DNA of 64,000 nt from Synechococcus sp. BIOS-E4-1 (GCF_014279995.1 NZ_CP047935.1:903243-967242), one strand, 5' to 3'; positions 18,780 to 28,398 are shown, counted from the first letter of the stretch. Program-made: numbers and translations. The notes: generated by a model from the letters alone, not told the origin.

Positions 18780-20657
18780 ATGCCGATCCGCGAGGACGAC
18801 AACCGCCCCAACCGCCGCTTTGGAATCCTCAACCTGGTGCTAATCGGATTTGGTGTGTTGCTGCTGATCAGCAGCTTCATACCTAACCAAGGCATGCAGC
18901 AGGTTCCGCGTGTGCCTTACTCCCTGTTTATTGATCAGGTGAATGACGGTGCCGTTAAGCGCGCCTACATCACCCAGGATCAGATTCGTTACGAGCTCTC
19001 CGAAGCCGAAGAGGGAGCGCCATCGGTGCTTGCCACCACACCGATCTTTGATATGGATTTACCTCAGCGCCTGGAGACCAAGGGCGTTGAGTTCGCTGCT
19101 GCACCACCGAAGAAGCCCAATATTTTCACCACCATTCTCAGCTGGGTCGTTCCCCCGCTGATTTTCATCCTGGTGCTCCAGTTCTTTGCGCGCCGCTCCA
19201 TGGGAGCTGGCGGAGCCCAGGGGGCTTTGAACTTCACCAAGAGCAAGGCCAAGGTCTACGTGCCCGATGAGCAGTCGCGTGTCACTTTTGCGGATGTAGC
19301 CGGCGTTGACGAGGCCAAGGATGAGCTGGCCGAAATCGTTGATTTCCTCAAGTCGTCTGATCGCTATACCGAAATCGGTGCCCGCATTCCCAAAGGTGTG
19401 TTGCTGGTGGGCCCTCCCGGCACCGGTAAAACGCTCCTCTCCAAAGCCGTCGCTGGAGAGGCGGGCGTGCCCTTCTTCATCATCAGCGGATCGGAATTCG
19501 TGGAGCTGTTCGTTGGCGCTGGCGCTGCGCGCGTTCGCGATCTGTTTGAGCAGGCCAAGAAGAATGCTCCTTGCATCATCTTCATCGATGAATTGGATGC
19601 CATCGGCAAGAGTCGTTCGGGCTCGATGGGTGTTGTGGGCGGCAACGATGAGCGTGAGCAGACCCTCAACCAGCTGCTCACCGAGATGGATGGTTTTGCT
19701 TCCAAAGACAAGCCAGTGATTGTGCTCGCAGCCACCAACCAGCCAGAAGTGCTGGATGCGGCCCTGCTGCGTCCCGGTCGCTTTGATCGCCAGGTGCTTG
19801 TGGATCGCCCTGATCTCTCTGGTCGTAAGACGATTTTGGAGATTTACGCCAAAAAGGTGAAGTTGGCAGAAGGAGTCGACCTCGACCGCATCGCTCAGGC
19901 CACCAGCGGGTTCGCAGGTGCTGACCTGGCCAACCTCGTGAATGAGGCAGCACTGCTGGCGGCCCGTGCCAAGCGCACCAAAGTTGAGCAACAAGATCTC
20001 GGTGAAGCGATCGAGCGGGTTGTCGCTGGTCTGGAGAAGAAAAGCCGTGTACTCCAGGAAGACGAAAAGAAGGTGGTGGCTTATCACGAAGTGGGCCACG
20101 CCATCGTCGGTCACCTGATGCCTGGTGGCAGCAAGGTGGCCAAGATCTCGATTGTGCCCCGGGGCATGAGCGCGCTCGGCTACACCTTGCAGCTCCCCAC
20201 CGAGGAGCGGTTCCTCAACTCCAGGGAAGAACTGCAGGGTCAGATCGCAACGCTGTTGGGTGGACGATCTGCGGAGGAAGTGGTGTTCGGCAAGGTCACC
20301 ACTGGTGCATCCAACGATCTGCAGCGAGCCACGGATATTGCTGAGCAGATGGTGGGGACCTACGGCATGAGTGAGACCCTCGGACCACTGGCCTACGACA
20401 AACAGGGCGGAGGTCGCTTCCTCGGCGGCGGCAACAACCCTCGCCGCACCGTCAGTGATGCCACGGCTCAGGCCATCGACAAGGAGGTGCGTGCTCTTGT
20501 CGACACTGCCCATGACCAGGCCCTCACGATCCTGCGTCAAAACATGGCTCTGCTGGAAACCATCTCTCAGAAGATTCTGGAGAAGGAAGTGATTGAAGGC
20601 GATGAGCTCAAAGAGATGCTCGATGCCAGCGTCATGCCTGAGGCAATTGCTGCCTGA
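18780..20657 (+). CDS. ftsH: ATP-dependent zinc metalloprotease FtsH
   Basis: The 625-residue protein shows the full FtsH layout. There is an N-terminal transmembrane helix (about 15-35), a lumenal/periplasmic loop, and a second helix (about 120-138). The AAA+ domain has Walker A GPPGTGKT (about 211-218), Walker [11 protein letters not shown] and an SRH region ([10 protein letters not shown]). The zinc protease motif is HEVGH (436-440). It degrades damaged membrane proteins; in cyanobacteria FtsH heterohexamers drive photosystem II D1 turnover. Which of the usual four cyanobacterial paralogs this is cannot be settled here. It is followed 52 bp later by argF. Confidence 0.95.
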   Translation: MPIREDDNRPNRRFGILNLVLIGFGVLLLISSFIPNQGMQQVPRVPYSLFIDQVNDGAVKRAYITQDQIRYELSEAEEGAPSVLATTPIFDMDLPQRLETKGVEFAAAPPKKPNIFTTILSWVVPPLIFILVLQFFARRSMGAGGAQGALNFTKSKAKVYVPDEQSRVTFADVAGVDEAKDELAEIVDFLKSSDRYTEIGARIPKGVLLVGPPGTGKTLLSKAVAGEAGVPFFIISGSEFVELFVGAGAARVRDLFEQAKKNAPCIIFIDELDAIGKSRSGSMGVVGGNDEREQTLNQLLTEMDGFASKDKPVIVLAATNQPEVLDAALLRPGRFDRQVLVDRPDLSGRKTILEIYAKKVKLAEGVDLDRIAQATSGFAGADLANLVNEAALLAARAKRTKVEQQDLGEAIERVVAGLEKKSRVLQEDEKKVVAYHEVGHAIVGHLMPGGSKVAKISIVPRGMSALGYTLQLPTEERFLNSREELQGQIATLLGGRSAEEVVFGKVTTGASNDLQRATDIAEQMVGTYGMSETLGPLAYDKQGGGRFLGGGNNPRRTVSDATAQAIDKEVRALVDTAHDQALTILRQNMALLETISQKILEKEVIEGDELKEMLDASVMPEAIAA

Positions 20658-20709
20658 GGCTTGACGGATTCACTGTTTGTCCCCGATAACACTCCTTTGA
20701 ACTCAGTCC

Positions 20710-21666
20710 ATGACGTCCGCCACCACCAGCGTTGCTGCCGTCCTCTCGGCACTGAGCGGCAAAGATTTCCTCTCTTCGGCGGATACAACAGCTGAGCAGA
20801 CAGCGGCACTGCTTGAGTTGGCTTGCCAGCTCAAGAGTGGTGACCGCCGGATTGATCTCGGCAACCGCGTGCTGGGCCTGATTTTCACCAAAGCCTCCAC
20901 ACGCACCCGCGTCAGCTTCCAGGTGGCGATGGCCAGGCTGGGCGGACAGACCGTGGACCTCAACCCCCAGGTCACCCAGTTGGGACGAGGGGAGCCCCTG
21001 GAGGACACCGCCAGAGTGTTGAGTCGCTTCTGTGATGTGCTGGCAGTTCGTACCTTCGCCCAGCAGGAGCTTGCCGATTACGCCTACTGGGCCTCGATTC
21101 CGGTGATCAATGCTCTCACCGATCTGGAGCATCCCTGCCAGGCTCTGGCCGACTTTCTCACCATGCAGGAAGCCTTCGGTGAGCTCCAAGGTCAGACGCT
21201 GACCTACGTAGGCGATGGCAACAACGTGGCGCACTCCTTGATGCTCTGTGGCGCTTTGTTGGGCGTCAACGTGCGCATCGCCTGTCCTGATGGATTTGAG
21301 CCACTACCAGCCGTGCTTGACCAGGCCCGCTCCCTTGCGATTGGCGGTGCTGAGATCAGCGTCAGCAGTGATCCATCAGCTGCTGTTGCGGGTGCGCAGG
21401 CGCTCTACACAGATGTCTGGGCCTCGATGGGGCAGGAACAGGAGCAGCTGGAGCGGGAAAAGGCCTTCCAGGGGTTCTGCGTGAATGAAGAACTGTTGGC
21501 CAAAGCCGACTCGCGCGCCATCGTGTTGCACTGCCTTCCTGCCCATCGCGGTGAAGAGATCAGTGCGGGGGTGATGGAGGGCTCCGCCAGTCGGATCTTC
21601 GATCAGGCAGAAAATCGCTTGCATGCGCAACAAGCTTTGTTAGCGGCCTTGCTTGGTGGACTTTAG
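20710..21666 (+). CDS. argF: Ornithine carbamoyltransferase
   Basis: The 318-residue protein has the signature motifs of the family: STRTR near residue 62 (carbamoyl phosphate), HPCQ near 141, and HCLPAHRG near 274 (ornithine side). It condenses carbamoyl phosphate with ornithine to citrulline in arginine biosynthesis. Length and motifs are normal. It lies downstream of ftsH on the same strand. The 240 bases after its stop show no clear terminator hairpin. Confidence 0.95.
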   Translation: MTSATTSVAAVLSALSGKDFLSSADTTAEQTAALLELACQLKSGDRRIDLGNRVLGLIFTKASTRTRVSFQVAMARLGGQTVDLNPQVTQLGRGEPLEDTARVLSRFCDVLAVRTFAQQELADYAYWASIPVINALTDLEHPCQALADFLTMQEAFGELQGQTLTYVGDGNNVAHSLMLCGALLGVNVRIACPDGFEPLPAVLDQARSLAIGGAEISVSSDPSAAVAGAQALYTDVWASMGQEQEQLEREKAFQGFCVNEELLAKADSRAIVLHCLPAHRGEEISAGVMEGSASRIFDQAENRLHAQQALLAALLGGL

Positions 21667-21904
21667 GCAATGATGCAAAATTCTTCGGTCATTTTAGAAA
21701 GCTAAATCCTGAACTTGAATCCGTTGATTCGTTATCGTTATATTGAGTGTTTAATGCTTGCCCCTTGATTGTAAATGATTCGCAAATTTGTTTCGTGTTT
21801 CAGAAGCTGATTTGTGGCCTTTTTGGACTGGTCGAATTAAGATAAAATCGCGATTATTTGAAGTGGCTTACGCGATAAAGTCAGAGTATTTGGATCCATA
21901 GCAA

Positions 21905-22159
21905 TTACGGCATGAGTTCGCCCCTGCTCGCAACCCATTGATTTGAGTCGTGACAATTAATGCAGCCCGCCACGCCACCAGCTACGTGTTCAAGCTCTTT
22001 TTCGCTCAGCAGGCTTATTTTATCAGCAGTGAATTCATGACCATGTTCTTTAGCGATGTTTATTACTTCATGAGGTGATTGAGCGGCTTTGAGCTTCTCT
22101 TGAAGATTGGAATTGCCTTTGGCTTTGGCGAGGAAGGCCCTGAGTTGTTCTAGGGACAT
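21905..22159 (-). CDS. Nif11-leader peptide precursor (prochlorosin-like)
   Basis: The precursor has 84 residues. The leader begins MSLEQLRAFLAKAKG, contains NLQEKLKAAQSPHEVINIAK, and ends at the double-glycine site LEHVAGG. These are Nif11-type leader features shared with the array at 42.7-46.4 kb. The predicted core is VAGCINCHDSNQWVASRGEL plus MP, with two Cys and two Ser. An upstream in-frame ATG at 22204 would add 15 residues; the internal start matches the family better. The likely fate is leader cleavage after Gly-Gly and export, possibly by the NHLM transporter at 56-62 kb. Confidence 0.8.
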   Translation of the reverse strand: MSLEQLRAFLAKAKGNSNLQEKLKAAQSPHEVINIAKEHGHEFTADKISLLSEKELEHVAGGVAGCINCHDSNQWVASRGELMP

Positions 22160-22211
22160 TAGTGATTGCGCGATGGTGAAGTTATCGATTTTATTTGGAG
22201 GCATTCGTTGA

Positions 22212-22364
22212 TTATTTTTTCATAATCGACTCTTTGACTTGCATCATTCTTGCGGCACCACCGCCACTGATCCCTTTCAGTTCTTCATCAGACAGCTTAA
22301 CGATGCCTCTGAGTTCTTCCTTTGACAGCTTTTTGCTGTCCTTGTTGGCTTGTTCTTCAGTCAT
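22212..22364 (-). CDS. Short double-glycine leader peptide (50 aa)
   Basis: The 50-residue frame begins MTEEQANKDSKKLSKEELRG and carries a second copy of the motif as KLSDEELKGISGG. It then has a short basic tail ending SIMKK. The double LS-x-EELKG motif before Gly-Gly resembles bacteriocin-type leaders but is much shorter than Nif11 leaders. It lies 7 bases upstream of the longest version of the next Nif11 precursor on the same strand, so they may share a transcript. Related decayed copies lie at 52.4-52.8 kb. Confidence 0.6.
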   Translation of the reverse strand: MTEEQANKDSKKLSKEELRGIVKLSDEELKGISGGGAARMMQVKESIMKK

Positions 22365-22778
22365 TAGGATCCTGTGCTGTGTTCAGTGGTCATAGCAACG
22401 GTCTGCAGGTCGCACAGAATCAACTTAGACTGTATGAGTAAACTCAGTGCTTGTCGGAGTTGGACACTGGTTTTAAAACTTTGAAAATCAACCATGTGCG
22501 TGATACTTTCTTCTTAACTCTGCTTGCTGCGATATAGATTCACGTGTTAGAACTTGATCCAAGTAATGGCAGTCGACTCTTTTGTTTAATATTTAGGATG
22601 ATTTGACTCGATCACTTGGTAAGAAACTTTGAGCAAGCTTTTCAACCAGTGCTATATGCAGGCACTGGTGAGGTGTGTGGATCAATGACACATGAAAACT
22701 GCCGCTCTTGAGCGGGCTGATCATGATTCGTCGATAGATACTGGTTTTTATAAAGATCCTTGTTTTCTCTCTTCGCCG
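22365..22778. other. Intergenic region, no gene seen
   Basis: This is 414 bp of AT-rich sequence between minus-strand small genes. No frame with recognisable features and no strong terminator was found. It presumably contains the promoter of the peptide genes at 21.9-22.4 kb. Confidence 0.4.
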
Positions 22779-22934
22779 TTATGAAAAACTCTCTACGACA
22801 GATCCTATTGTCGATGCAAGAATGAAAAAGGTGCTTACAGCAATAAAAATTCCAATCAGAACTGTTGGATTTACGTCGTTTGCGGCCTCGTTGTCTAATG
22901 CTTGAACAGTGTTATCGGTAACTTTGTTTTCCAT
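22779..22934 (-). CDS. Small single-pass membrane protein, unknown
   Basis: The protein has 51 residues: an acidic N-terminal half (MENKVTDNTVQALDNEA), then one transmembrane helix (VLIGIFIAVSTFFILAS). The ATG at 22934 was chosen; a longer frame to 23090 adds a sequence without protein-like character. The family is not recognised. It sits among stress-related small genes. Confidence 0.45.
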   Translation of the reverse strand: MENKVTDNTVQALDNEAANDVNPTVLIGIFIAVSTFFILASTIGSVVESFS

Positions 22935-23245
22935 GGAATTAATTTGCAGTCCTCTCAGTTTATTGGATAAAAGCCTTGGTGATTTCGGGAGGCAGCAAAA
23001 GCCATTAGAAAATAGACCCCTTGTTAAAATTAATAGCACCAAAAGAAGCATTTGCGCTGAATTGATGTTCAATCTTGCGCAACGCTTCATAAATCAACAA
23101 TAAGCCAGCTTATTAAATGTTTAGCGTTCTTTGTCACGGAAGAAATCGTTGCCAGAGGGGTATTGGTTTCTGCAGGCAATGGCTTTGTGAAGAGTGCTGG
23201 TAACGAATGAGCCAATCCGTCTCTTTTAGTTCGTGTCTTCTATGG

Positions 23246-23521
23246 CTAGCAGCCTTCCTGATACGCAGTGGCGACAGCTGTGTCCATCAGCGCACCGTTA
23301 CGCATGAACCGCGAAGTGTTTTCTTGCATATGTCTTGAAATCACACCCGTCTCGGCTTGGACGATGATCACAACTTTGGAAGGATTTTCCCTGCAGACAC
23401 CGCGATAAAGCACTTTGATGCCTTTTGCCTCTCGCCCAGCTGCTTCCTCGTGATCGAATCTGTCGGCAAACTCCGTAAAAGAGTTGCTGATGTCGAGTGT
23501 GCAGACGACGGTTTCGATCAT
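23246..23521 (-). CDS. DUF3764-like small protein
   Basis: The 91-residue protein has a stress-response A/B-barrel look: an opening strand (MIETVVCTLDISNSF), a middle strand pair (GIKVLYRGVCRENPSKVVII), and a helix at the end. I recognise it from memory as DUF3764, common in marine Synechococcus; the function is unknown. It ends with a Cys. Confidence 0.7.
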   Translation of the reverse strand: MIETVVCTLDISNSFTEFADRFDHEEAAGREAKGIKVLYRGVCRENPSKVVIIVQAETGVISRHMQENTSRFMRNGALMDTAVATAYQEGC

Positions 23522-23660
23522 TTGATTGTGTTGGATTAGCAGAATTCAATTTTTACCTTGATCGAAGTAAAACCCAAGGCATCTTCATGAAGACTTGCCG
23601 AATTAGAACCGCCAACTTCTCGCACGCTATGCACTAAAATTGGTTTCAGCGAGCCAGAAT

Positions 23661-23691
23661 AAATAAAAAAGAGGCTGGTTGCTCCAGCCTC
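23661..23691 (-). terminator. Rho-independent terminator for the HLIP gene
   Basis: On the minus strand, an 8-bp perfect stem GAGGCTGG/CCAGCCTC with a 5-base loop is followed directly by a T-rich run. It lies about 80 bp after the HLIP stop. Confidence 0.85.
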
Positions 23692-23772
23692 AGGGTAAGT
23701 TTGGTTTGGAGTTGTCGTGCCCGATGGAATTGGCCAATCGAAGCCGTGTTGAGGCCTGCGTTGCTGAACCAG

Positions 23773-23973
23773 TCAGCTGAAGAAGCTGAGAAGACCAGAG
23801 AAATCGATTCCTTTGGTTGATTCGTTGAAACCCCAGACCTGTTGAATGATTCCTTTGCCTGTTACGGCTTCAACGGCCAGGCCAATCATGAGGCCAAGCA
23901 TGGCAGCTCGCCCGTTGAGCTTTTCGCTGAAAACCTTTTGTGGATCAGGGGTGTTGGAGGATGAAGAAGTCAT
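23773..23973 (-). CDS. hli: High-light-inducible protein (HLIP)
   Basis: The 66-residue protein has the chlorophyll-binding helix signature EKLNGRAAMLGLMIGLAVEA, the single-helix LHC-like fold of cyanobacterial HLIPs/SCPs. Known role: pigment binding and photoprotection near photosystem II. The C-terminal tail after the helix is longer than in the two HLIPs at 51.5-51.9 kb. A strong terminator follows at 23661-23691. Confidence 0.85.
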   Translation of the reverse strand: MTSSSSNTPDPQKVFSEKLNGRAAMLGLMIGLAVEAVTGKGIIQQVWGFNESTKGIDFSGLLSFFS

Positions 23974-24055
23974 GGAACTACCTGTTGTTTTTCAAATATT
24001 AACGAACGTAACGATCGGTTGACGCCTGTTTGGCGATTGTCCGGCTTTGCCAATG

Positions 24056-24129
24056 TTTCAGCCCTTTCAGCCCTTTCAGCCCTTTCAGCCCTTTCAGCCC
24101 TTTCAGCCCTTTCAGCCCTTTCAGCCCTT
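24056..24129 (+). repeat. 9-bp minisatellite (GCCCTTTCA, about 8 copies)
   Basis: Seven perfect head-to-tail copies occupy 24061-24123, with partial copies on both sides. The minus strand would encode GLK repeats in a small frame, but I do not take that as a gene. Copy number is likely to vary between isolates. Confidence 0.95.
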
Positions 24130-24551
24130 GCCGCTGAGATCGCTCAGGCGTCTGAGAGTGCTGGCAGGTGCCAGTGCTCGTCAAGGATCAGATTTCAAGG
24201 CGACTCTTCTTGTGCTGTAGCTGAGTGGTGATCACGACTGTCCGAGTCTCTCCTGTCGATTCATGCTCTCGCGTGATGGAAAGCACAAATGAGAGCTGAC
24301 ATGCCCGCCGTTCGTGGGTATTAACCGAGTGTCGCGACACATCTTTGACTGTGATCTGCATGGCTTCGGCCCAGTCAATCGGCACAGAAATGACCGACGG
24401 CAAACGTCAGCCCTATCGAGCACCGGCTTGTTCCTTGAGGGCCATTGACTACGACGAGTCTCAAATGAAGGAAAGCGACGGAACCAGGCGTGAACAGCAG
24501 TCGGAGCTGATTTACGACTGTTAGTCAAGCCAGTTCAGGATCCGTAGCGAC
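24130..24551. other. Intergenic region beside the minisatellite
   Basis: About 420 bp downstream of the 9-bp repeat hold only short overlapping frames on both strands without recognisable features. No RNA gene is seen. Confidence 0.4.
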
Positions 24552-24713
24552 TTAGAGCAACCACCATCCAAGCAGTAAGCCAAGGATCAGGCCTTTGAGC
24601 CAAACAAGTGCTGCCATCTGATAGTTCGATAGCCCCAGTTTTTTCTGAATCCAGTTGAACGCCTGCTCATCAGCGAAGAAGACGGCACGGATAGGGCGGA
24701 TAATCCATTCCAT
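24552..24713 (-). CDS. Small membrane-anchored protein, unknown
   Basis: The 53-residue protein begins MEWIIRPIRAVFFADEQAFN and ends in a hydrophobic helix (LKGLILGLLLGWWLL). The amphipathic start and C-terminal anchor look like conserved picocyanobacterial small proteins, but I cannot name it. A longer start at 24767 adds 18 polar residues and is less likely. Confidence 0.5.
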   Translation of the reverse strand: MEWIIRPIRAVFFADEQAFNWIQKKLGLSNYQMAALVWLKGLILGLLLGWWLL

Positions 24714-24805
24714 AGTGAGTGATGCACGGTCGATCTCATCTTCATTGCTGGAATCACTGTGAAGCAAGAGATGGTGGTCAGCCGTGATGCCTCAACTGAT
24801 TTCAG

Positions 24806-25015
24806 CTAGGTCTGTTGATGACCATGACCATGACCATGACCATGACCATGACCATGACCATGGCCATGGCCATGGCCATGGCCATGGTTCATGGTGAAGA
24901 GCAGAGTTGAGCACCAATCGGGATGATGCAGCTTTCGACAATTTGCAAGTTCATCCTCAGTGAAAACCTCTAAGCCAAATCGATATTCTCCAATCCGCGA
25001 TGAAATGTATTGCAC
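24806..25015 (-). CDS. Small protein with a (His-Gly)11 tail
   Basis: A 43-residue head (MQYISSRIGEYRFGLEVFTE, later KLHHPDWCSTLLFT) is followed by eleven His-Gly dipeptides plus one more His, and ends QQT. His-Gly runs bind Ni, Zn or Cu in metallochaperones, so a metal-binding role is possible, but no domain is recognised. The tail is encoded by a hexanucleotide repeat (24818-24887), so it could also be a chance translation of a microsatellite. Confidence 0.45.
   Translation of the reverse strand: MQYISSRIGEYRFGLEVFTEDELANCRKLHHPDWCSTLLFTMNHGHGHGHGHGHGHGHGHGHGHGHQQT
24818..24887 (+). repeat. Hexanucleotide repeat (ATGACC then ATGGCC)
   Basis: Roughly seven ATGACC units are followed by about four ATGGCC units. 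On the minus strand they read as alternating His and Gly codons in the frame described for 24806-25015. Confidence 0.95.
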
Positions 25016-25216
25016 TACACGCTTGAAGTTCTTTTTAAGGACTCACGACTTTCAACGCCATCACTGGAGTATTGAATTCAAAGCAGCTGGTGTTGGATTG
25101 CTTAATGTCCAGAGCAATGGAAAGTTGATAGTCGAAGGTTTCTGGATGGCTCTTGCTGCTGGCCACTGCCTGCTAGCTCTCACTGATCCATTTGCGATCA
25201 GTTTTCGACTCAGCCG

Positions 25217-25843
25217 TTAAGTATTGTCTGGGTAGGAATCTGAGGTGTGTCTCACCACTTCAGGTTGCACTGCTTGAATCTTTTCTGCCAGTTGTTGCAG
25301 AAGATCTGCACTGCCTGAAAGGGATTGTCCGTAGTCCTTGTCAAGCTCTTCACAGCACCGCTTCAAGGTTGAATGATCTTGTGTGTTCAGTGCATCAAGG
25401 GATTCAAGGATCAGGGCAAGATGGCGGCTGGTTTCCCTGCAGCGGTGACTGCTCAGAGCGAGGAGTTCAATGATCAGGTCGCTGTCGTAGACCGCCGCTT
25501 GCAGCAGGTCATCTGCTTTTACCTCCAATAGCTCAGCAGGCCCACGGCTCACCGTGACCGTGGCGCTGTGAGTTTGGTCGCCCATCAAGGCCATCTCTCC
25601 AGCCATTTCGCCGGGACCAACCGTGGCGATGAGCCGCGGTTGGCCTCCGGCTTCCGTTCGCTGAACGCTTAGTTCTCCTGCCCGGACCACCAAGACGCGT
25701 TCCGCAAGAGTGCCTTGTTGCATGACGACTTCTCCGATGGATGGGCGAAGTGTTCTGTGATTGATCGCAGCGAGATGGGTGCTCACCAACATCGGTAAAC
25801 GAACGCGCATCTTGCGGAGTTCTCCAATCTTGCTCTCATCCAC
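25217..25843 (-). CDS. Cyclic-nucleotide-binding domain protein
   Basis: The 208-residue protein has a CNB beta-roll in residues about 20-125 (GEVVMQQGTLAERVLVVRAG, then GPGEMAGEMALMGDQTHSAT, the phosphate-binding cassette with Glu but no Arg at the usual place). A helical C-terminal part follows. There is no helix-turn-helix, so it is not a Crp-type activator. The missing PBC arginine suggests a ligand other than cAMP, or none. Confidence 0.75.
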   Translation of the reverse strand: MDESKIGELRKMRVRLPMLVSTHLAAINHRTLRPSIGEVVMQQGTLAERVLVVRAGELSVQRTEAGGQPRLIATVGPGEMAGEMALMGDQTHSATVTVSRGPAELLEVKADDLLQAAVYDSDLIIELLALSSHRCRETSRHLALILESLDALNTQDHSTLKRCCEELDKDYGQSLSGSADLLQQLAEKIQAVQPEVVRHTSDSYPDNT

Positions 25844-27190
25844 CGACTGTTAGCGGTTGGAGGCATGCTGACTTGCCCAGCCGCGAGAGGCATCACACCC
25901 TTGCTTAGCGTCATGTTCTGATGTGGACCTTCATTGCATGTGCCTAGGGGCTTGCGGAGCTTGGACTTCGGTCTGATTGAAGTGGCCATCACCCCTGTGA
26001 GCAGGATTGCAGTTGCCCTTGATCTGGGTGATGAGGTCTCCTGTCGGTGGAGAGATGTTGGATGCCTCTGAGGGAATTACTCTCCACAGCCTTTCAGTAC
26101 CGATTCTCTATTCCGCGTCTGCCGACAATGCTGGCATTGCGCAGTCAATCAATGCAAATAGGACTCAATGACAGCGTCCAAACTTGATGGAATGTTTCAT
26201 TGGCTTTAATTCTACGAATCAGGGAATTGGTTCAACAGGTGGTCAGAAGTTGGGGCAACTAGTTGGAGCAACTCTTCCTTGCCAATCCTTCTCTGGCGAA
26301 TCCATTGAGTATGTTTAATGGCATGGGCGAGGTTTTGATTCATGCTATCGCTGTTGATTCTCTGCTCGGGCTAATGTTGGAGTCAGTGTCTGTTCAAGTG
26401 TTGTACTCCTGAAAAAAATCAGGTGTGTGCTGTCGTCTGTGAAGGGATGAATGGTTGTTTTGATCGGCGCTGATGGTCAGGATTGGTTTCATGGGCAAGT
26501 GATTAATGAGTTGATGTCTGTGTCTGTATTCTTGCGGTCTTAGAATCAGTTTGTTGCTGTTACTTGTCTCTTTTTATTAGTTCTGATCGTTATGCCCACT
26601 CTGGTTGGCTGGATTTTTGCTGGTTTGGCCAAAGATGTACCGCTTCGGGTTGACTTAATGGCATTGGGGGGTGACAGGTGCTTCTTGAGCTTCACCGCTG
26701 CAAGGCCACTTCCTTTCCTCGGTTGCTCAGCCCGCGCTGTCTCCTCGCTCGGTCTTTGCCGTGTCGATATTATTCATCGCTCTCCCGTAGGTGAACAGTT
26801 GATGCATTGAGCTTGCTGGTTTTGTGCTGCTTCGCCATTGATCCTGCTGCCGCCGATCAGGCCCTTGCCTTGCAGCTTGGCCGTGGTGGTAGGTCCATGT
26901 CTTCTCAAGCCGACCGATCACGCCGGTGCTGCCATAAACCGGGTGTCAGTTCGTCGTGAAATGGTCCTATTCGGGCGTGTTTTCCGGCAGTTGCGGTGGC
27001 ATCTTTGGCTTATGGTTGCTGTGAGAAGACGCTATTGCTGGAATTGTCGAGCCGTAAGCACTCGTTTTCTCCCACATATGGTGTTTTGGAAGAATTTGTA
27101 AAGAGCCGCTGGAAGTCATTCCTGCAGTTATAAATTCAAGCGGTCGCCCTTCGTACTCGTTAAAACCCGTTTCCGCTGAATAATCAACTG
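25844..27190. other. Long intergenic region without a supported gene
   Basis: About 1.35 kb. Frames over 60 codons exist on both strands (for example 26592-26810 plus, 26967-27335 minus) but have no domain, signal peptide or good ribosome site. No tRNA, hairpin array or clear mobile element was found. It may hold decayed genes. Confidence 0.4.
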
Positions 27191-27421
27191 ATGACGGACG
27201 GTTGGCTAAAGGATCCACAAAAATACTGGGCAGTGCGCTTTCACAGGGAGCCACAGAGTGGGCATAAGGATGTGCGGGTTCTCGTTGACCACGGCCGGAG
27301 GTTGTCTCGAGACCAGCCTGCAATGTTGAAGTCACGCAGAAATATGCGCTACGAAGACGCCATCTCGTTATACAAAGAGCTTCAGCACATTGGCTGGACC
27401 CATTGTGAAGCGGTTTGGTGA
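27191..27421 (+). CDS. DUF1651-like small protein
   Basis: The 76-residue protein begins MTDGWLKDPQKYWAVRFHRE and has the pattern LKSRRNMRYEDAISLYKEL followed by GWTHCEAVW. This matches, from memory, the picocyanobacterial DUF1651 family (N-terminal GWL, central LKSRR, C-terminal GW). Function unknown; members occur in many copies in marine Synechococcus islands. Confidence 0.65.
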   Translation: MTDGWLKDPQKYWAVRFHREPQSGHKDVRVLVDHGRRLSRDQPAMLKSRRNMRYEDAISLYKELQHIGWTHCEAVW

Positions 27422-27485
27422 TTGCTCTTCTGGATTGATTCCTGCCAGGTGTTGCGATCCGTCATGAACGAACCTGGAGCTGGTA

Positions 27486-27749
27486 TCACTCTTTGCGGCG
27501 GTGCTGAACAGTTGAATAATCAAGTGACTGTAATGATCCCTTCAGGAATTTTGTGATCTTCCAGTTCAGGCTGCTTGCCGCAATGTTGAACCGTTTATTG
27601 TACTTCGTGCAACGGCAGTCGATAATCAAATGGCCCATCTGAGACCCGTCTTTAATGACTGAAAAGTCTTTTGCTTCGATGTTGCCAATGATTTCACCTG
27701 TTTGTATTTTGCTGAACTGTAGTAAGTAATCGAGTCCAGAATTTGCCAT
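27486..27749 (-). CDS. Hypothetical protein (about 87 aa)
   Basis: From ATG at 27749 the frame reads MANSGLDYLLQFSKIQTGEI and ends with a basic tail. It is lysine-rich and more AT-rich than its neighbours. A longer version to 27974 would overlap the RlpA-like gene by about 80 bp and looks artificial. No family is recognised. Confidence 0.35.
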   Translation of the reverse strand: MANSGLDYLLQFSKIQTGEIIGNIEAKDFSVIKDGSQMGHLIIDCRCTKYNKRFNIAASSLNWKITKFLKGSLQSLDYSTVQHRRKE

Positions 27750-27891
27750 CGCAAGCTCCAGTTTTTTAAACCTTAGCTTCGACAGTTTGTTTTTGCGCAG
27801 GTTGTCCTGGTGTTTGATGCTTGAGCGATCTGAGTTACCACTCCGATATCCATGGATCGATTGAGCTTGCTTTCTTGGCTTCTGCTTCCTT

Positions 27892-28398
27892 TCAATCAAG
27901 CACTTCGATCTCAACGGATGTCTTGCCGTCGTCGTCAACGTCGAGGGCTGTGGCTGAGCCATGGGCAAGATCAATCACGGTGCCTTGTTTGAACGGTTTG
28001 CGGTCATTGATCACCACAGTCACGCTTTTGTTGTTATACAGACGTGTCACTCTCACTTTGGTTCCCATCGGCAGGCTGCTGTGCGCGGCAGTCATCGTTC
28101 CTTTTTTGAGAATTTCACCGCTTGCTGTCTTGTTTCCATAGTGACCAGGGCCATACCAGGAGGCCTGGCCATGCACGGGCTGGGATGCTTGCTTGTTTTC
28201 TGACCGCGCATCGTCTGAATCGATCGCTTTGCTGGTGACAGGGTTTTCTGCGACGTTCTTTTCAGTGACTGCCTGGGTGCTGACGGCCTTTTCTGTGGCG
28301 CCTTTTTCTGTCGCAGCGTTGCCGGTGACGGCTTCCTTCCCGCATCCAATGGCGCTGAAGATCAGCAGGATTAATGCGAGCTTGGTGAGTCGTTGCAT
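27892..28398 (-). CDS. RlpA-like double-psi beta-barrel lipoprotein
   Basis: The protein has about 168 residues. A signal peptide ends in a lipobox-like SAIGC. A Thr/Val/Lys-rich spacer with EKxVxxxAVTEK repeats follows, then the RlpA domain (QASWYGPGHYGNKTASGE, TAAHSSLPMGTKVRVT, VVINDRKP). RlpA proteins bind or cleave denuded peptidoglycan at the septum. There is no SPOR domain, as is common in shorter cyanobacterial members. The start at 28398 gives the cleanest signal peptide; ATG at 28407 is equally possible. Confidence 0.85.
   Translation of the reverse strand: MQRLTKLALILLIFSAIGCGKEAVTGNAATEKGATEKAVSTQAVTEKNVAENPVTSKAIDSDDARSENKQASQPVHGQASWYGPGHYGNKTASGEILKKGTMTAAHSSLPMGTKVRVTRLYNNKSVTVVINDRKPFKQGTVIDLAHGSATALDVDDDGKTSVEIEVLD

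Noticed and set aside
19059-20540. 493-codon minus-strand frame opposite ftsH
   Set aside because: It is antisense to a strongly conserved ftsH; such shadows are common in GC-biased codon use.
23999-24184. 61-codon minus frame with GLK repeats
   Set aside because: It translates the 9-bp minisatellite; no conserved head and no coding support.
26592-27335. Frames of 72 and 122 codons in the long intergenic region
   Set aside because: No domain, signal peptide or Shine-Dalgarno; composition not protein-like.
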